Assembly: GCF_014651015.1 (NCBI RefSeq)
Contig: NZ_BMWB01000001.1
Span: 408,137-472,136 of the forward strand
DNA from: Streptomyces xantholiticus
GTDB taxonomy: Bacteria; Actinomycetota; Actinomycetes; Streptomycetales; Streptomycetaceae
Direction: 5' to 3'
Length of the DNA: 64,000 bases
Shown here: positions 35,003 through 43,288 of the stretch, in pieces
Layout: every line of letters begins with the position of its first letter
Numbering within the stretch: position 1 is the stretch's first letter
Translations under genes and position numbers: made by a program
Notes under the pieces: generated by a model
The model's database searches: none
Seen by the model: the letters and a program-made list of their open reading frames with translations, nothing else
Told to the model about the DNA's origin: nothing

Positions 35003-35302
35003 ATGGCAACCAAGAAGTACACCGTGACGCTTCCCGAGGAGCTGGCCGAGGCCATCCGCGCCGAGGTCGGGCCCGGCGGCTTCAGCCGCTATGTCACGCA
35101 CGCCATAGAGCGTCAGCGCGAAAGAGAGCGCCTCGGGGAAGCCGTCGACTGGTGGGAGTCCGAATACGGCGAGGTCACCGACGCGGAGATGGCAGAGGCC
35201 GCTGCCGAGCGCCGGGAGATCGAGCGAGCGCACGCGCAGCTGGCCGGGGAACGGCAGGCTGCCGCTGATGGGGCCGCTGACGGGACCGGGCAGGCGGCGT
35301 GA
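35003..35302 (+). CDS. Ribbon-helix-helix-type antitoxin of a PIN toxin
   Basis: This 99-aa protein has an N-terminal ribbon-helix-helix pattern (KYTVTLPEELAEAIRAEVGP, then FSRYVTHAIERQRERERL) and an acidic, Ala-rich C-terminal tail. It would bind the operon promoter and neutralise the toxin encoded next. TATGGT at 34990-34995 lies seven bases before ATG 35003, so the message is probably leaderless. Its stop overlaps the toxin start by four bases (GTGA), the usual toxin-antitoxin arrangement. Confidence 0.8.
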   Translation: MATKKYTVTLPEELAEAIRAEVGPGGFSRYVTHAIERQRERERLGEAVDWWESEYGEVTDAEMAEAAAERREIERAHAQLAGERQAAADGAADGTGQAA

Positions 35303-35697
35303 CGAACGAGGCGATCTACCTCCTCGACAGCGAGGGCCTGTCCCAGTGGGTACGCGGTGAGCGACGGATGGGCCTCCGGCTCAAGGAGGCCCATCGGCTC
35401 GGCATCCGGGTCATGACCACGTCCATGACCCTCGTCGAGGCGTACGACATGAAGACGTACCGCCCGTCCTGGCACTGGGCACTGTCACGCATGAACGTCG
35501 AGCCCGTGACCGAGGACGTCGCCAACGAGGCGATCGTCCTGCTCCGGGAGGCGGGGCTGCACGGCCACAAGTACGCCATCGATGCGGCTCTCGCGGCCGT
35601 CGCCCTGCGTCAGCCCGGCCCCGTCACCGTCTTCACCTCCGACGAGGACGACATACGCAAGCTCTGTGGCAACCGCGTCGTGGTCGTCAAACTGTGA
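35299..35697 (+). CDS. PIN-domain toxin (VapC-like)
   Basis: This 132-aa PIN-fold protein has the first acidic site YLLDSEGLSQW, the second in TLVEAYD, the third in AIDAALAAVA and the terminal VFTSDEDDIRKLCG. PIN toxins cleave RNA, often tRNA or rRNA, using magnesium held by these acidic residues. It is translated from GTG 35299, coupled to the antitoxin. All key residues appear present, so the module is probably active. It may stabilise the surrounding accessory region. Confidence 0.82.
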   Translation: MTNEAIYLLDSEGLSQWVRGERRMGLRLKEAHRLGIRVMTTSMTLVEAYDMKTYRPSWHWALSRMNVEPVTEDVANEAIVLLREAGLHGHKYAIDAALAAVALRQPGPVTVFTSDEDDIRKLCGNRVVVVKL

Positions 35698-35994
35698 CGG
35701 CGTCTGCGCCGCCCCGTCACACCGCCGCGATCTCCCGCTCCGCGCCCACCAGCTCGCGTAACTTCTCCCGCTCTCCGGATGTTCCCCTGACCTCGACCGT
35801 TCATCCCCTCAAGTCGACGGTGACCGAGGGAAGTTGGCCTACCAACCAAGACCTCGTGATCTCTCTGCGATTGGCCCCCGGCGCCGTCCTCGGCACGACA
35901 GACTGTGATGGGACGATGAGGGGGCCGCACCGGTGACGGGTCGGACATGCGACGGATGGGTCCACAGCCCCGGAGACGTGGCGCGGTCAGTGCC

Positions 35995-37387
35995 ATGGGG
36001 GCGGGAAGTTTCAACAACGTGGAGCGCGTTTACAGGCGGGATGTCCACGGTGTCTCGACCGGCGCCTCCTGGGTGGGCCTGAGCGCGCAGGCGGCGAACG
36101 ACAGGTTCTCGGTGACCCTCAAGGAGCTCCAGGGTGCACAGCGTGAGGCGAAGGCCGTCGCCTCCCTCCTGCGCGAGGCGTACACGCAACTCGTGGACCT
36201 CCGGAGCAGGATCAAGGCCGTGCGCGCCGACGCCGTGAAGGACGGCATGCGGGTCTCCGATCAGGGCATCGTGGCCTTCGACACGGAGCGGCTCACCCAG
36301 GGCGAGCGCGCTGCCTACGTGCAAGATCCGAGCTACCAGGCAACGGGACACGCCAAGGCAGCTGAGTGGGCTCAACGGCTTGACCAGGCGGTCAAGGCGG
36401 TCAGCGACGCCGATGACGGTCTCCGGCTTGCGCTGAGTGCTGCCGTTCTCGACACCGACTTCCTGGACGGCACGATCGGAGGCTTCAACAGGAACCCCAC
36501 AGCCAGCCCCTACCCGTCCCTGGAGGCGGCCGGCAAAGCGGCCAACATGCCCAAGGACAGGAAGGCCGTCGCCGAGTGGTGGGCCGACCTCGACCCGGTC
36601 ACCCGGGCCGTGCTGCTCAGAGAGCGCGGAGATGAGTTGAGGGCAGCAGGGATCACGGACCCCTTGTACGAATGGAGGTCTGCCGACGTGGGTTCGGGCC
36701 CTTCAACGTGGAAGAGCCCACGCCCCGGGACCTGGGCTTCCACGCAGTGGCACTCTGCATCGCCACGTCCGGCGACGTCGTCGGACAAACCGCAGCCTCC
36801 CGCAACATGCTGCATTACCTGGGCGGCACCGGTGACACCTTGGATCTCGACGTCGACCGGATGCTGCACGACGACGGCGCGCTGCGGTCCAACGTCGAGA
36901 ACATGCACATCACCCCCAACAAGGACAAGTGGCGCGAAGAAGCTCTCGCCGAATTCAACAAGGCCGGAGGCGACAAACCGGTTGTCATTCCCGTCGAGAG
37001 CGGGTCGTTCGGCGGAACGTTCACGCCGGACACCGACTGGTACAACGCAGTGGGCTCCCATCAGCAGAACGTTTCCGGCTTGGTCACGGTCAAGCCGGGC
37101 GAGGCCGGCAAACCAGAGGTGTCACTCGAATACCAGGTCAACGTGTGGGACCGCTACAACTGGAACAAGGGAAAGTCCGCTACGTTCCCTGGAGGAATCG
37201 TCATCGAGGACGCCGACATGGGACGTCTTCACACCGTCGGCATCGCCCAGGAGTTCGACATGCGCGGCAGCAGCTCGACCTTCACCCACGACTTGAACGG
37301 CAGTGCGGGTCCCGCGGTGGAGCCGAGTGACCCGGGCCGCGAGGGCGGTCGCGGAGACGTCTCCCGGGCGACGAGGAGAACCGGTGA
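35995..37387 (+). pseudogene. Frameshifted WXG-type polymorphic-toxin-like gene
   Basis: The N-terminal 200 or so codons are helical and ESX/WXG-like (WVGLSAQAANDRFSVTLKEL). A one-base loss near 36702 splits the frame; the reading resumes as GPFNVEEPTPRDLGFHAVAL. It continues to a C-terminal domain of a kind seen after such regions (YQVNVWDRYNWNKGKSATF, MGRLHTVGIAQEFDMRGSSS). A second shift near 37350 would restore the ending RRRLPGDEENR and place the stop in a GTGA overlap with the lipoprotein gene. Without these shifts it would be a secreted or surface toxin-like protein. Sequencing error cannot be excluded. Confidence 0.65.
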
Positions 37388-37893
37388 ATACGCGAGACAA
37401 GTGCGGGGGTGTGCTCGCCGTCCTCTTCTCCGCGCTGCTGATCGTGTCCTGCGACACCGGTAACCCGGACCGCGTCTCTGGCAACGGCCCCTACCCGTAT
37501 TGGAAGAAGGGTGCCGGCGCGGCCGAGGCAGCCGGATTCATGAAGATCCAGGTTCCTGAGGGTGCTACGGAGGTGAAGGGCGCCGTGCAGGTCAACCCCC
37601 AGGAGGACAGCTACATCCTCACCTTCAGCACCGACAGAACCACCGCTGCGCAGATCGCGAAGGACCTACGGCCCGAAGAGCCACTGACTCCGTGGAAGAG
37701 CAGTTTCTCGCCGAAGCGTGAGCTCTTCGGACATCTCGGCCTCACAGAGCCGCAGACGCTGAAGGGCCCCCTTCGGGCAAGCGTCTGCCCGCCATGCGTG
37801 GAGGACGACCGACGGCGCAAGGTTGCATGGATCGAGATCTACATCGAGAACCTGAGCTCCGACCGAGCGCGGGTCTATCTGCACGCATTCTGA
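37384..37893 (+). CDS. Lipoprotein, possible immunity partner
   Basis: This 169-aa protein has a basic start, a hydrophobic core and the lipobox LLIVSC, so it is exported and lipid-anchored. The mature part contains GATEVKGAVQVNPQEDSYIL and a CPPC pair (ASVCPPCVEDDRRR). GTG 37384 sits in the 4-base overlap expected with the upstream toxin-like gene. That coupling suggests a role as its surface partner or immunity protein (inference only). No known domain is recognised. Confidence 0.7.
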   Translation: MNTRDKCGGVLAVLFSALLIVSCDTGNPDRVSGNGPYPYWKKGAGAAEAAGFMKIQVPEGATEVKGAVQVNPQEDSYILTFSTDRTTAAQIAKDLRPEEPLTPWKSSFSPKRELFGHLGLTEPQTLKGPLRASVCPPCVEDDRRRKVAWIEIYIENLSSDRARVYLHAF

Positions 37894-38030
37894 CATCGCC
37901 TCCGGCCACCCCGGAACGACGACAGCACCAGCCGGCCGTTGCGGGTCGTGAGCGCTCCGCGGTGACAAGAACGGACAGGCCGAGCGCCAGCAACAGATGC
38001 GAAGGAGACTTGTCACCGAGCCCGCCCCGG
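37894..38030 (-). pseudogene. C-terminal remnant of the two-TM protein family
   Basis: The minus strand reads LGDKSPSHLLLALGLSVLVT, then after a one-base frame change LTTRNGRLVLSSFRGG. These match, in order, the C terminus of the deleted copy at 28101 and of the complete protein at 24801. No N-terminal part is found. It lies directly after the stop of the zinc-ribbon gene. Confidence 0.65.
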
Positions 38031-38360
38031 TCACGGCACGTCGCGGCGTACGAGCGCGTGCGCGAAAGGTTCGCCGGTCCGCTTCGCGTACGCCATGCGC
38101 TCGCGCACCTCCCGCACGGTGCGCGGCCGGTATCCCGGCCCGCCGCAGCAGCTCTTGTGGAACCGGACACCGGCGTGGAGCAGGAGTGAGAGCGTCCGCC
38201 AGGCCGCCCTGTCCCGGCGCGGGGGCGCGGCGAAAGCCGACCCCACATGCAACAGGGGCTCGGCGCAGCGGGGGCAGATACGCTGCCGCTCCCGGCCGTA
38301 GGGCTGTTTGTAGGAGGCCCGGCAGGGCAGGCAGACATAGGAAGTCTTCGCGTGGGCCAT
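38031..38360 (-). CDS. Small zinc-ribbon protein
   Basis: This 109-aa protein has an N-terminal four-cysteine zinc ribbon (YVCLPCRASYKQP with ICPRCAEPL) and a second cysteine cluster FHKSCCGGPGYRP. This is a common short Streptomyces family of unknown function, sometimes wrongly annotated as an enzyme of isoprenoid synthesis. ATG 38360 starts right at the family N terminus (MAHAKTSYVC). A longer frame upstream has no family resemblance. It may bind nucleic acid or protein. No partner gene is clear. Confidence 0.8.
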   Translation of the reverse strand: MAHAKTSYVCLPCRASYKQPYGRERQRICPRCAEPLLHVGSAFAAPPRRDRAAWRTLSLLLHAGVRFHKSCCGGPGYRPRTVREVRERMAYAKRTGEPFAHALVRRDVP

Positions 38361-38532
38361 GGCGACAAGCTTAGGCAACCCCGCCGGGTTCGACGTGTGC
38401 CCTCCATCGGGCCGAGTTCCTCCTCCTGACGGAACACGCCCATACAAACGCAGCCCCATCGCACTCGGACGCGCCGGGTTCACCCGCAGCGGGGCCCGAG
38501 GCCACGACGGCGCCCGACAAGGGGGATACGAA

Positions 38533-38731
38533 TTGCACCCGATCACCGCATGGCACAAGAGCTCCCACAGCCTCAACGAGGAACTTCTGCGTGGAGGCCG
38601 CAAGGTTTCCGGATGACCGCACCGGTGTCCGCGACTCCAAAGTCCCTGACGGTCCCGTTCTTCTGATACCGACCGCTCAGTGGACCGCCTTCATCGAGCA
38701 CCTCAAGCGGCTTCATCCGTCCTCGCCGTGA
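38533..38731 (+). pseudogene. Frameshifted DUF397 gene
   Basis: The start (LHPITAWHKSSHSLNE) is in one frame. The rest (NFCVEAARFPDDRTGVRDSK, VLLIPTAQWTAFIEHLK) is in another, with the break near 38580. Together they give the W-K-S-S...CVEVA...VRDSK...W..F pattern of DUF397 proteins. DUF397 genes normally follow an XRE/DUF5753 regulator, which is absent here. The 370 bases from 38361 to 38532 and 38732 to 38907 show nothing else. Confidence 0.7.
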
Positions 38732-38910
38732 AGGGAACTTACGCGCCGGCACCGGCTCGCGTCGGCCCCCGCCTGCCTCCGCCTTCCGCCGGAGGCGGTC
38801 TACCGAAGGCCACTTGGCTGCGCCACACTTGAGCGCCGCCCGATGCCGACCGCGTGCCGTGACCGGGCGGCGCGCAGCGAACGCCCGCGTGGTATGAGGG
38901 GGATGCCGTG

Positions 38911-39996
38911 ATGGCCGACGCACCGTCCGACGAGGAGATCCTTGCGGCAGTGGCCGAGCATCTGGGGCGGCCTGGGCCTGCGGAGCGACTGCGGCTGGCA
39001 GGTACCGCCCGCATCAGCGGTCAACCCGTGCTCGAGTGCACGATCACCCGCTCCGTCGAGTCCCGAGCAGAGCGCGAGCGGAGCGAGCCGGCCCCCTTCG
39101 ACCTCTCCCGCAAGCCGGTCTACGAGGACCTCGACGCCTATGACGCGGCTGGGCCGAAGAACCCCCGCAAGCACCAGACGCTGGAACTCGTGCAGACCGG
39201 TACGGTGCGCGAAGTCTCGTGTGTGAAGTGCACCGGCGGCCGGCAGCAGTGCCTGAAGTGCGGCGGCCGGGGCCTGACGCGCTGCGAACCGGACGTGCCG
39301 TGCCCGAACTGCCGTAACGTCACGTCCTGTACCAAGTGCCGGGGGAAGGGCGGCTCGCGCAGGACACCGGTCAAGCCCGTCCCGCCGAGAAAGGTCAAAC
39401 GGCCGGGCGAGCGCGTGGACTGCGTCGTCTGTGAGACTCCCGGCACCGCCTGCCCGGGATGCGAGGGCAGGGGACACACCCTGTGCCGGAAGTGCGACGG
39501 CAGGGGCGAATACACCTGCGACCGCTGCGGGGGCAAGGGCCACAGCACCTGCGGTGCCTGCGCCGGCCGAGGGCTGCTGGTCAAGTGGCGAGGCGGCACC
39601 ATCACCCACACTCCGCACGCGGAAAGGGTGCCCGGCCCCGAGCCCTCCCCGCCTCTGCTCCTGCGCCGGCGGTTGCACGGAGGCGCCTGGCGGACACACG
39701 TGCTCTCGCTGGACCAGTCCCCGCCCGAGGAGCTGCCGGCCTCGCACCGGTCGGTGATCGAGGCGCGCCTGGGGCGACGCGAGGGCGAGGTGGCCAGGCA
39801 CGTCTCCATCAAGTGGCTGCCGCTCGCGCGAGTGGAGATCGAGGAGGAAGTGAACCGGGTCTTCTACGTCTTCCCCGAGGGCTCCGGTCTCTCGGTCGTG
39901 CCGGTGCCGTCGCGTCACCGGGTGAAGCGGGCGGCGGTCGTGGCCGCCGCGTGCCTGGCCGCGCTGGTCCTGGTCCTGATCGTCGCCGCGCGCTGA
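38911..39996 (+). CDS. DnaJ-type zinc-finger protein with C-terminal membrane anchor
   Basis: This 361-aa protein has a block of CxxCxGxG-type repeats (CLKCGGRG, CTKCRGKG, CPGCEGRG, CRKCDGRG, CDRCGGKG, CGACAGRG) at about residues 105-215. The DnaJ zinc-finger domain has four such repeats; here there are more and no J domain. The last 25 residues form a TM helix (VVAAACLAALVLVLIVAA), so the zinc region faces the cytoplasm if the tail is C-in/C-out anchored. Possible roles are chaperone-like or redox; unknown. ATG 38911 is preferred, with GTG 38908 adjacent. A strong hairpin lies 318 bases downstream. Confidence 0.75.
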   Translation: MADAPSDEEILAAVAEHLGRPGPAERLRLAGTARISGQPVLECTITRSVESRAERERSEPAPFDLSRKPVYEDLDAYDAAGPKNPRKHQTLELVQTGTVREVSCVKCTGGRQQCLKCGGRGLTRCEPDVPCPNCRNVTSCTKCRGKGGSRRTPVKPVPPRKVKRPGERVDCVVCETPGTACPGCEGRGHTLCRKCDGRGEYTCDRCGGKGHSTCGACAGRGLLVKWRGGTITHTPHAERVPGPEPSPPLLLRRRLHGGAWRTHVLSLDQSPPEELPASHRSVIEARLGRREGEVARHVSIKWLPLARVEIEEEVNRVFYVFPEGSGLSVVPVPSRHRVKRAAVVAAACLAALVLVLIVAAR

Positions 39997-40417
39997 GCGC
40001 AGGTCCGCGACCGGGCGGTCCATGTCGCTGCCCCGTACCGAGGCGCTACCCCACGCGTCCAACCCGCTTGGCGCCGGTTCCGGCCTGGGCGGCCGAGGGC
40101 CGGCACTGCTGCCGGCGAGCGCCTCGAAGAGGCCGTCAGCCTCTGCCGAACATCCGCTCACCCTAACGGCGGTGTTGAAGGGAGCCGGTACGGCTCCTCG
40201 GGCCACCTGGAGCGCCGACCGCTGCCGACGGGTGACGGCTCGCCACGCACAGGGCCGTGCCCGAAGGCGGCAGGTCCGGTGTTCAGGTGCGGCCGCAGCC
40301 CTGCGCCTGGTGTGGCGCCCACCAGGGCACGGCCGGGCCTGACGTGCCCTGGTGGGCGCGGCAGGTCCGGCGTGAGGGGCCGGCGTCCGGAGGGGTGGGC
40401 GCGGCCGGAAGAGGTGG
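39997..40417. other. Convergent gap with terminator
   Basis: 421 bases between convergent genes. Besides the 17-bp hairpin it holds two copies of GGCAGGTCCGG (near 40269 and 40360). No gene is supported. Confidence 0.45.
40315..40359. terminator. Strong bidirectional terminator hairpin
   Basis: A perfect 17-bp stem (GCGCCCACCAGGGCACG, 40315-40331, with its complement at 40343-40359) and an 11-base loop, between convergent genes. Confidence 0.85.
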
Positions 40418-40975
40418 TCAGGCGCGGGTGTTCACGCTGACGGGCCATGTGCCGGTGTACGGCACCCAGCCCTGCAGCGTGGCCGGTATGCCCACCCGGG
40501 TGTTGCAGTTGATGACCTGGAAGTGCAGATGCGGCGCCGTGGATGCTCCGGTGCTCCCCGACCAGCCGATGATCCGGCCCTGCGGCACCCAGTCACCGGT
40601 GTTGTAGATCGCGCGGTTCAGGTGGGCGTAGTGGGTGCACTGGCCGTTCGAGTGGCGGATGATGACCTCGATGCCGTTCTGCCAGTACGGCGACCAGTTC
40701 GACACGAGCACGGTGCCCCCCTGCGCCGCGGAGACCTCGTAGCTCGCGGGGAGGCCGAAGTCCCAGGCGTACTCGTTGTACGGGCCGGTGTGGGAGTACG
40801 CGCCCTCGGGCCCCTGGGTCACCTGGTACGCCTCGCCGGACGGATAGGGCAGTTCGTAGTAGTAGTCGACGGCCGCGGCGGGGGGCGCTGCCGCCAGCCC
40901 GATGCCCGAGATCGTGAGCACCGCGCTCGCCACCGCGGCGGCCTTGCGCAGAACGGTTCTCTTTCTCTTCACCAT
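40418..40975 (-). CDS. Secreted M23-family peptidase
   Basis: This 185-aa protein has a signal peptide (KRKRTVLRKAAAVASAVLTI then AAAPPAAA) and one M23/LytM-type domain. Visible motifs are YNEYAWDFG around the aspartate ligand, CTHYAHL and the HxH pair APHLHFQ. In classical LytM the first ligand is His in HxxxD; here that position is not His, so the metal site may use SHTG or be altered. It probably acts on or binds peptidoglycan outside the cell. It is transcribed alone, with a strong shared terminator downstream. Confidence 0.85.
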   Translation of the reverse strand: MVKRKRTVLRKAAAVASAVLTISGIGLAAAPPAAAVDYYYELPYPSGEAYQVTQGPEGAYSHTGPYNEYAWDFGLPASYEVSAAQGGTVLVSNWSPYWQNGIEVIIRHSNGQCTHYAHLNRAIYNTGDWVPQGRIIGWSGSTGASTAPHLHFQVINCNTRVGIPATLQGWVPYTGTWPVSVNTRA

Positions 40976-41324
40976 GCCGGCTCCATTCTGAAACGGACGG
41001 GGATCGTCCGGTCCGTTCGCTCAAACCCCTTGTTTTGCAAGGCAGTTGCTGAACCATGCCCAGCGCGGGACCGAAACAAGCGCCTCAGATGACAACATGC
41101 GCCTCACACGTCCGCTCAGGTACTTTGCGCCGCTCCTGCCCGCCGCTTCTCACACGCCGCTCGTCATCGGCCGGGTCGCCACGCGGCCCGAGGGGCTCGC
41201 CGCCGCCCCGCCGCCACCAGCGGGCCCTGTACCGTCGGCGCACGATCGTCACCGACGACCACGGCGGGCCCTGTGCCTTCGGCGCTGCGGACCGACCGGA
41301 GACGTCCATCACCAGGGAGCCCAT

Positions 41325-41849
41325 GTGACCGACGCCCACCACCCTGCCGAACGCCTGGAGCGGGCGTTTCCCACACCCAGCAGCCTCACCGGGGTGGGCG
41401 TCGTGGTCCTCGGTGAGGGCGGGACGTGCGTGCTCCTCGGGCTCGGCCACGACGGGCGGTGGGAGCTGCCGGGCGGGAAGGTGGATGCCGGGGAGAGCTT
41501 CGAGCAGACCGCCGCCCGGGAGTTGGCCGAGGAGACGGGACTGCTCGCCGAACCGGCAGACGTTCGTGTCCGGGCGGTGCTCGTGGACGGGGAGCGCGGA
41601 ATCACGCGGGTGACGGGCGCGGCCGTCGTCTCGCGGGTGGCCGGTGTGGCGCGGGTGCGGGAGCCGGACAAGATCGTGCGCTGGGAGTGGTTCCCCGTGG
41701 ACGCCGTGCCCGCCCCGCTGTTCGCGCCGTCCGCCGCCGTACTGCACAGCTGGCGGCCCTCGTCCGTACCGGCCGTGGACGGCGGGTTCCACTGCTACGT
41801 CCTCGGCGCCGCGAACCGGAACGGCGTTGTGGACGAGCAGCTTCCATGA
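41325..41849 (+). CDS. Nudix hydrolase
   Basis: This 174-aa protein contains a complete Nudix box [23 protein letters not shown], matching Gx5Ex7REUxEEx[18 protein letters not shown] and RWELPGGK precede it. It hydrolyses a nucleoside diphosphate linked to another group; the substrate cannot be told from sequence. GTG 41325 has AGGGAG seven bases upstream; longer in-frame readings run into low-complexity sequence. No operon partner. Confidence 0.9.
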   Translation: MTDAHHPAERLERAFPTPSSLTGVGVVVLGEGGTCVLLGLGHDGRWELPGGKVDAGESFEQTAARELAEETGLLAEPADVRVRAVLVDGERGITRVTGAAVVSRVAGVARVREPDKIVRWEWFPVDAVPAPLFAPSAAVLHSWRPSSVPAVDGGFHCYVLGAANRNGVVDEQLP

Positions 41850-41957
41850 CCAGGGGCCACGTGCCTGCCGGCTGGGGTGACGGGGCCGCCCGGAGGGTCC
41901 TGGAGCAAACCGTGCAAAGCCGTCGGCACGTCCCGCTCGCTGATCTACCGTGACCGC

Positions 41958-42287
41958 ATGACCTCGAAGCCCCTGCCTCACCTCACCCCGACGGGCACGT
42001 GCTGGTGCGGCTGCGCCACCAAGGTCGGCACCGGCTCCTTCTTCGCCCCCGGCCACGACAAGGTGGCCGAGGCCGCTCTGCTCGCGGCCGAATACGGTTC
42101 GTCCGTCGCACAGTTGCTGCACGGACACGGCTACGGTCCCGGGCACTCGGTCAGTGCCCGTGCCGTCTCGGAAGGCGTGTGGCAGAAGTGCCCGTCGTGT
42201 GCCTACGTCGGCGCCCCGGCGAGCATCGCCAACCACAACAAGAGGGCCCATGCCGCCGCCGGACGGACCGAGGAGCAGCCCCGATGA
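41958..42287 (+). CDS. Small zinc-finger-like protein
   Basis: This 109-aa protein has an N-terminal CWCGCATK cluster, a helical middle (VAEAALLAAEYGSSVAQLLH) and a C-terminal CPSCAYVGAPASIANHNKRAH, which looks like a C2H2-type finger. TACCGT at 41946-41951 lies six bases before the ATG, suggesting a leaderless transcript. Its stop overlaps the next start (ATGA). It probably binds nucleic acid or protein; function unknown. Confidence 0.7.
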   Translation: MTSKPLPHLTPTGTCWCGCATKVGTGSFFAPGHDKVAEAALLAAEYGSSVAQLLHGHGYGPGHSVSARAVSEGVWQKCPSCAYVGAPASIANHNKRAHAAAGRTEEQPR

Positions 42288-42505
42288 GCGAGCACGCGCC
42301 CAGCCAACGCGCCGACCTGGAGAAGGCGGTACGCACGTACGGCGGATGCTGGGACACCGGGCGTGGCCTGCGTGCACTGCGCGACGCGGGTCATGAACCC
42401 CAGGAGAAGCACACTCGCAGGATCCTCCGCGACCTCGCGAGCGAGGGTCTGCTGGTCAAGGTGGAGGACCGGCCCGTCCGCTACCAGGTGGCACAGTCGG
42501 ACTGA
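42284..42505 (+). CDS. Small winged-helix-like protein
   Basis: This 73-aa protein has a helix-turn-helix-like pattern (GLRALRDAGHEPQEKHTRRI then LRDLASEGLLVKVEDRPVRY). It is coupled by a 4-base overlap to the upstream zinc-finger-like gene, so the pair may act together in DNA binding (inference). It lacks any other domain. An inverted repeat spans its stop codon. Confidence 0.6.
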   Translation: MSEHAPSQRADLEKAVRTYGGCWDTGRGLRALRDAGHEPQEKHTRRILRDLASEGLLVKVEDRPVRYQVAQSD

Positions 42506-42544
42506 GGCGCACGAGCACGCTCACCTCCGGCCTGCGTGCGCCTC
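42504..42544 (+). terminator. Hairpin at the end of the two-gene unit
   Basis: GAGGCGCAC (42504-42512) pairs with GTGCGCCTC (42536-42544) across a 23-base loop. Confidence 0.4.
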
Positions 42545-42583
42545 GGGCGCCACGGCGGCTGCTCGCCCTCGTCCACCCGGGAG

Positions 42584-43288
42584 TCACCGCCCGCCGGCGG
42601 CTGTCCCCTCCTGTTCCCAGGCGAGGCGCTCGGCGACGCAGAGCCAGTGCAGATACCACTCCGCGAAGGACAAGTGGCCGGCCACGCCGACCCGTTGTAT
42701 GGGCACCACGCCCTCCCCCACGGCCCGGACGTCTTCCCATACGGTCCCGCGCAGGGGGCCCGTGACCACGAGGAGCGAGTAGTAACCGCATCCACGGTCG
42801 CTGATGCACAGAGTGCCTTCGGTCAGGGCGTCGTGCAGCTCGTCCCAGCGGGCGTCCCAGGCGGCGTAGGCGGCGACGAAGGCGTCGTCGTCCGGGTGGT
42901 CGGCCCGCCGGGGCTCCGCGCACAGATGCCGGTCGAGCTCGGCGGTGAGTTCCGGGCGGAAGGGCAGCGTGCAGTGCCCTGTTGCGGGCGGAGTGTCCGG
43001 ACCCGGCGGTCGCCTCGGAAACAGACCGTAGTCGGGTCCCGCGCCGCCCGCGCCCACCTCCATGAGGAACGTCCGGTACTCGTCGGGCAGTTCGGCTCCC
43101 AGGCGCCGCTCCACCGCGCGAAGCTCCTCCTCGGTGAGTACGGGCAGCAGCTCGAACCCATGGCCATGACGGTCCTCCCGGGCGCCGGACACGTCCGGCC
43201 ACCGCGGCGCCTGCCGCAGTGCGAGCACCCGTTCCCGCACCCCGTCCCACATCCCGAAGCGCACCGCCCCGCAGTCCTGTGGGCTCAA
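42584..43288 (-). CDS. SMI1/KNR4-family protein
   Basis: This 234-aa protein has the SUKH-type core: LTEEELRAVERRLGAELPDE, YRTFLMEVGAGG, and a late GCGYYSLLVVTG. SMI1/KNR4 (SUKH) proteins are frequent immunity proteins of contact-dependent toxins but also occur alone. TTG 43288 overlaps the upstream stop (TTGA), suggesting coupling to the membrane protein; ATG 43252 is a shorter alternative. No toxin gene is adjacent, so an immunity role is only a possibility. Confidence 0.8.
   Translation of the reverse strand: MSPQDCGAVRFGMWDGVRERVLALRQAPRWPDVSGAREDRHGHGFELLPVLTEEELRAVERRLGAELPDEYRTFLMEVGAGGAGPDYGLFPRRPPGPDTPPATGHCTLPFRPELTAELDRHLCAEPRRADHPDDDAFVAAYAAWDARWDELHDALTEGTLCISDRGCGYYSLLVVTGPLRGTVWEDVRAVGEGVVPIQRVGVAGHLSFAEWYLHWLCVAERLAWEQEGTAAGGR

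Noticed and set aside
35715..35775. Short minus-strand ending EREKLRELVGAEREIAAV
   Set aside because: It looks like the C terminus of a real protein but only about 20 codons are credible before the frame loses gene-like character; too little to annotate.
28101..38030. Diversity-generating retroelement or IS copies as the cause of the repeated two-TM family
   Set aside because: No reverse transcriptase, template repeat, transposase or terminal inverted repeats are visible near any of the three copies.
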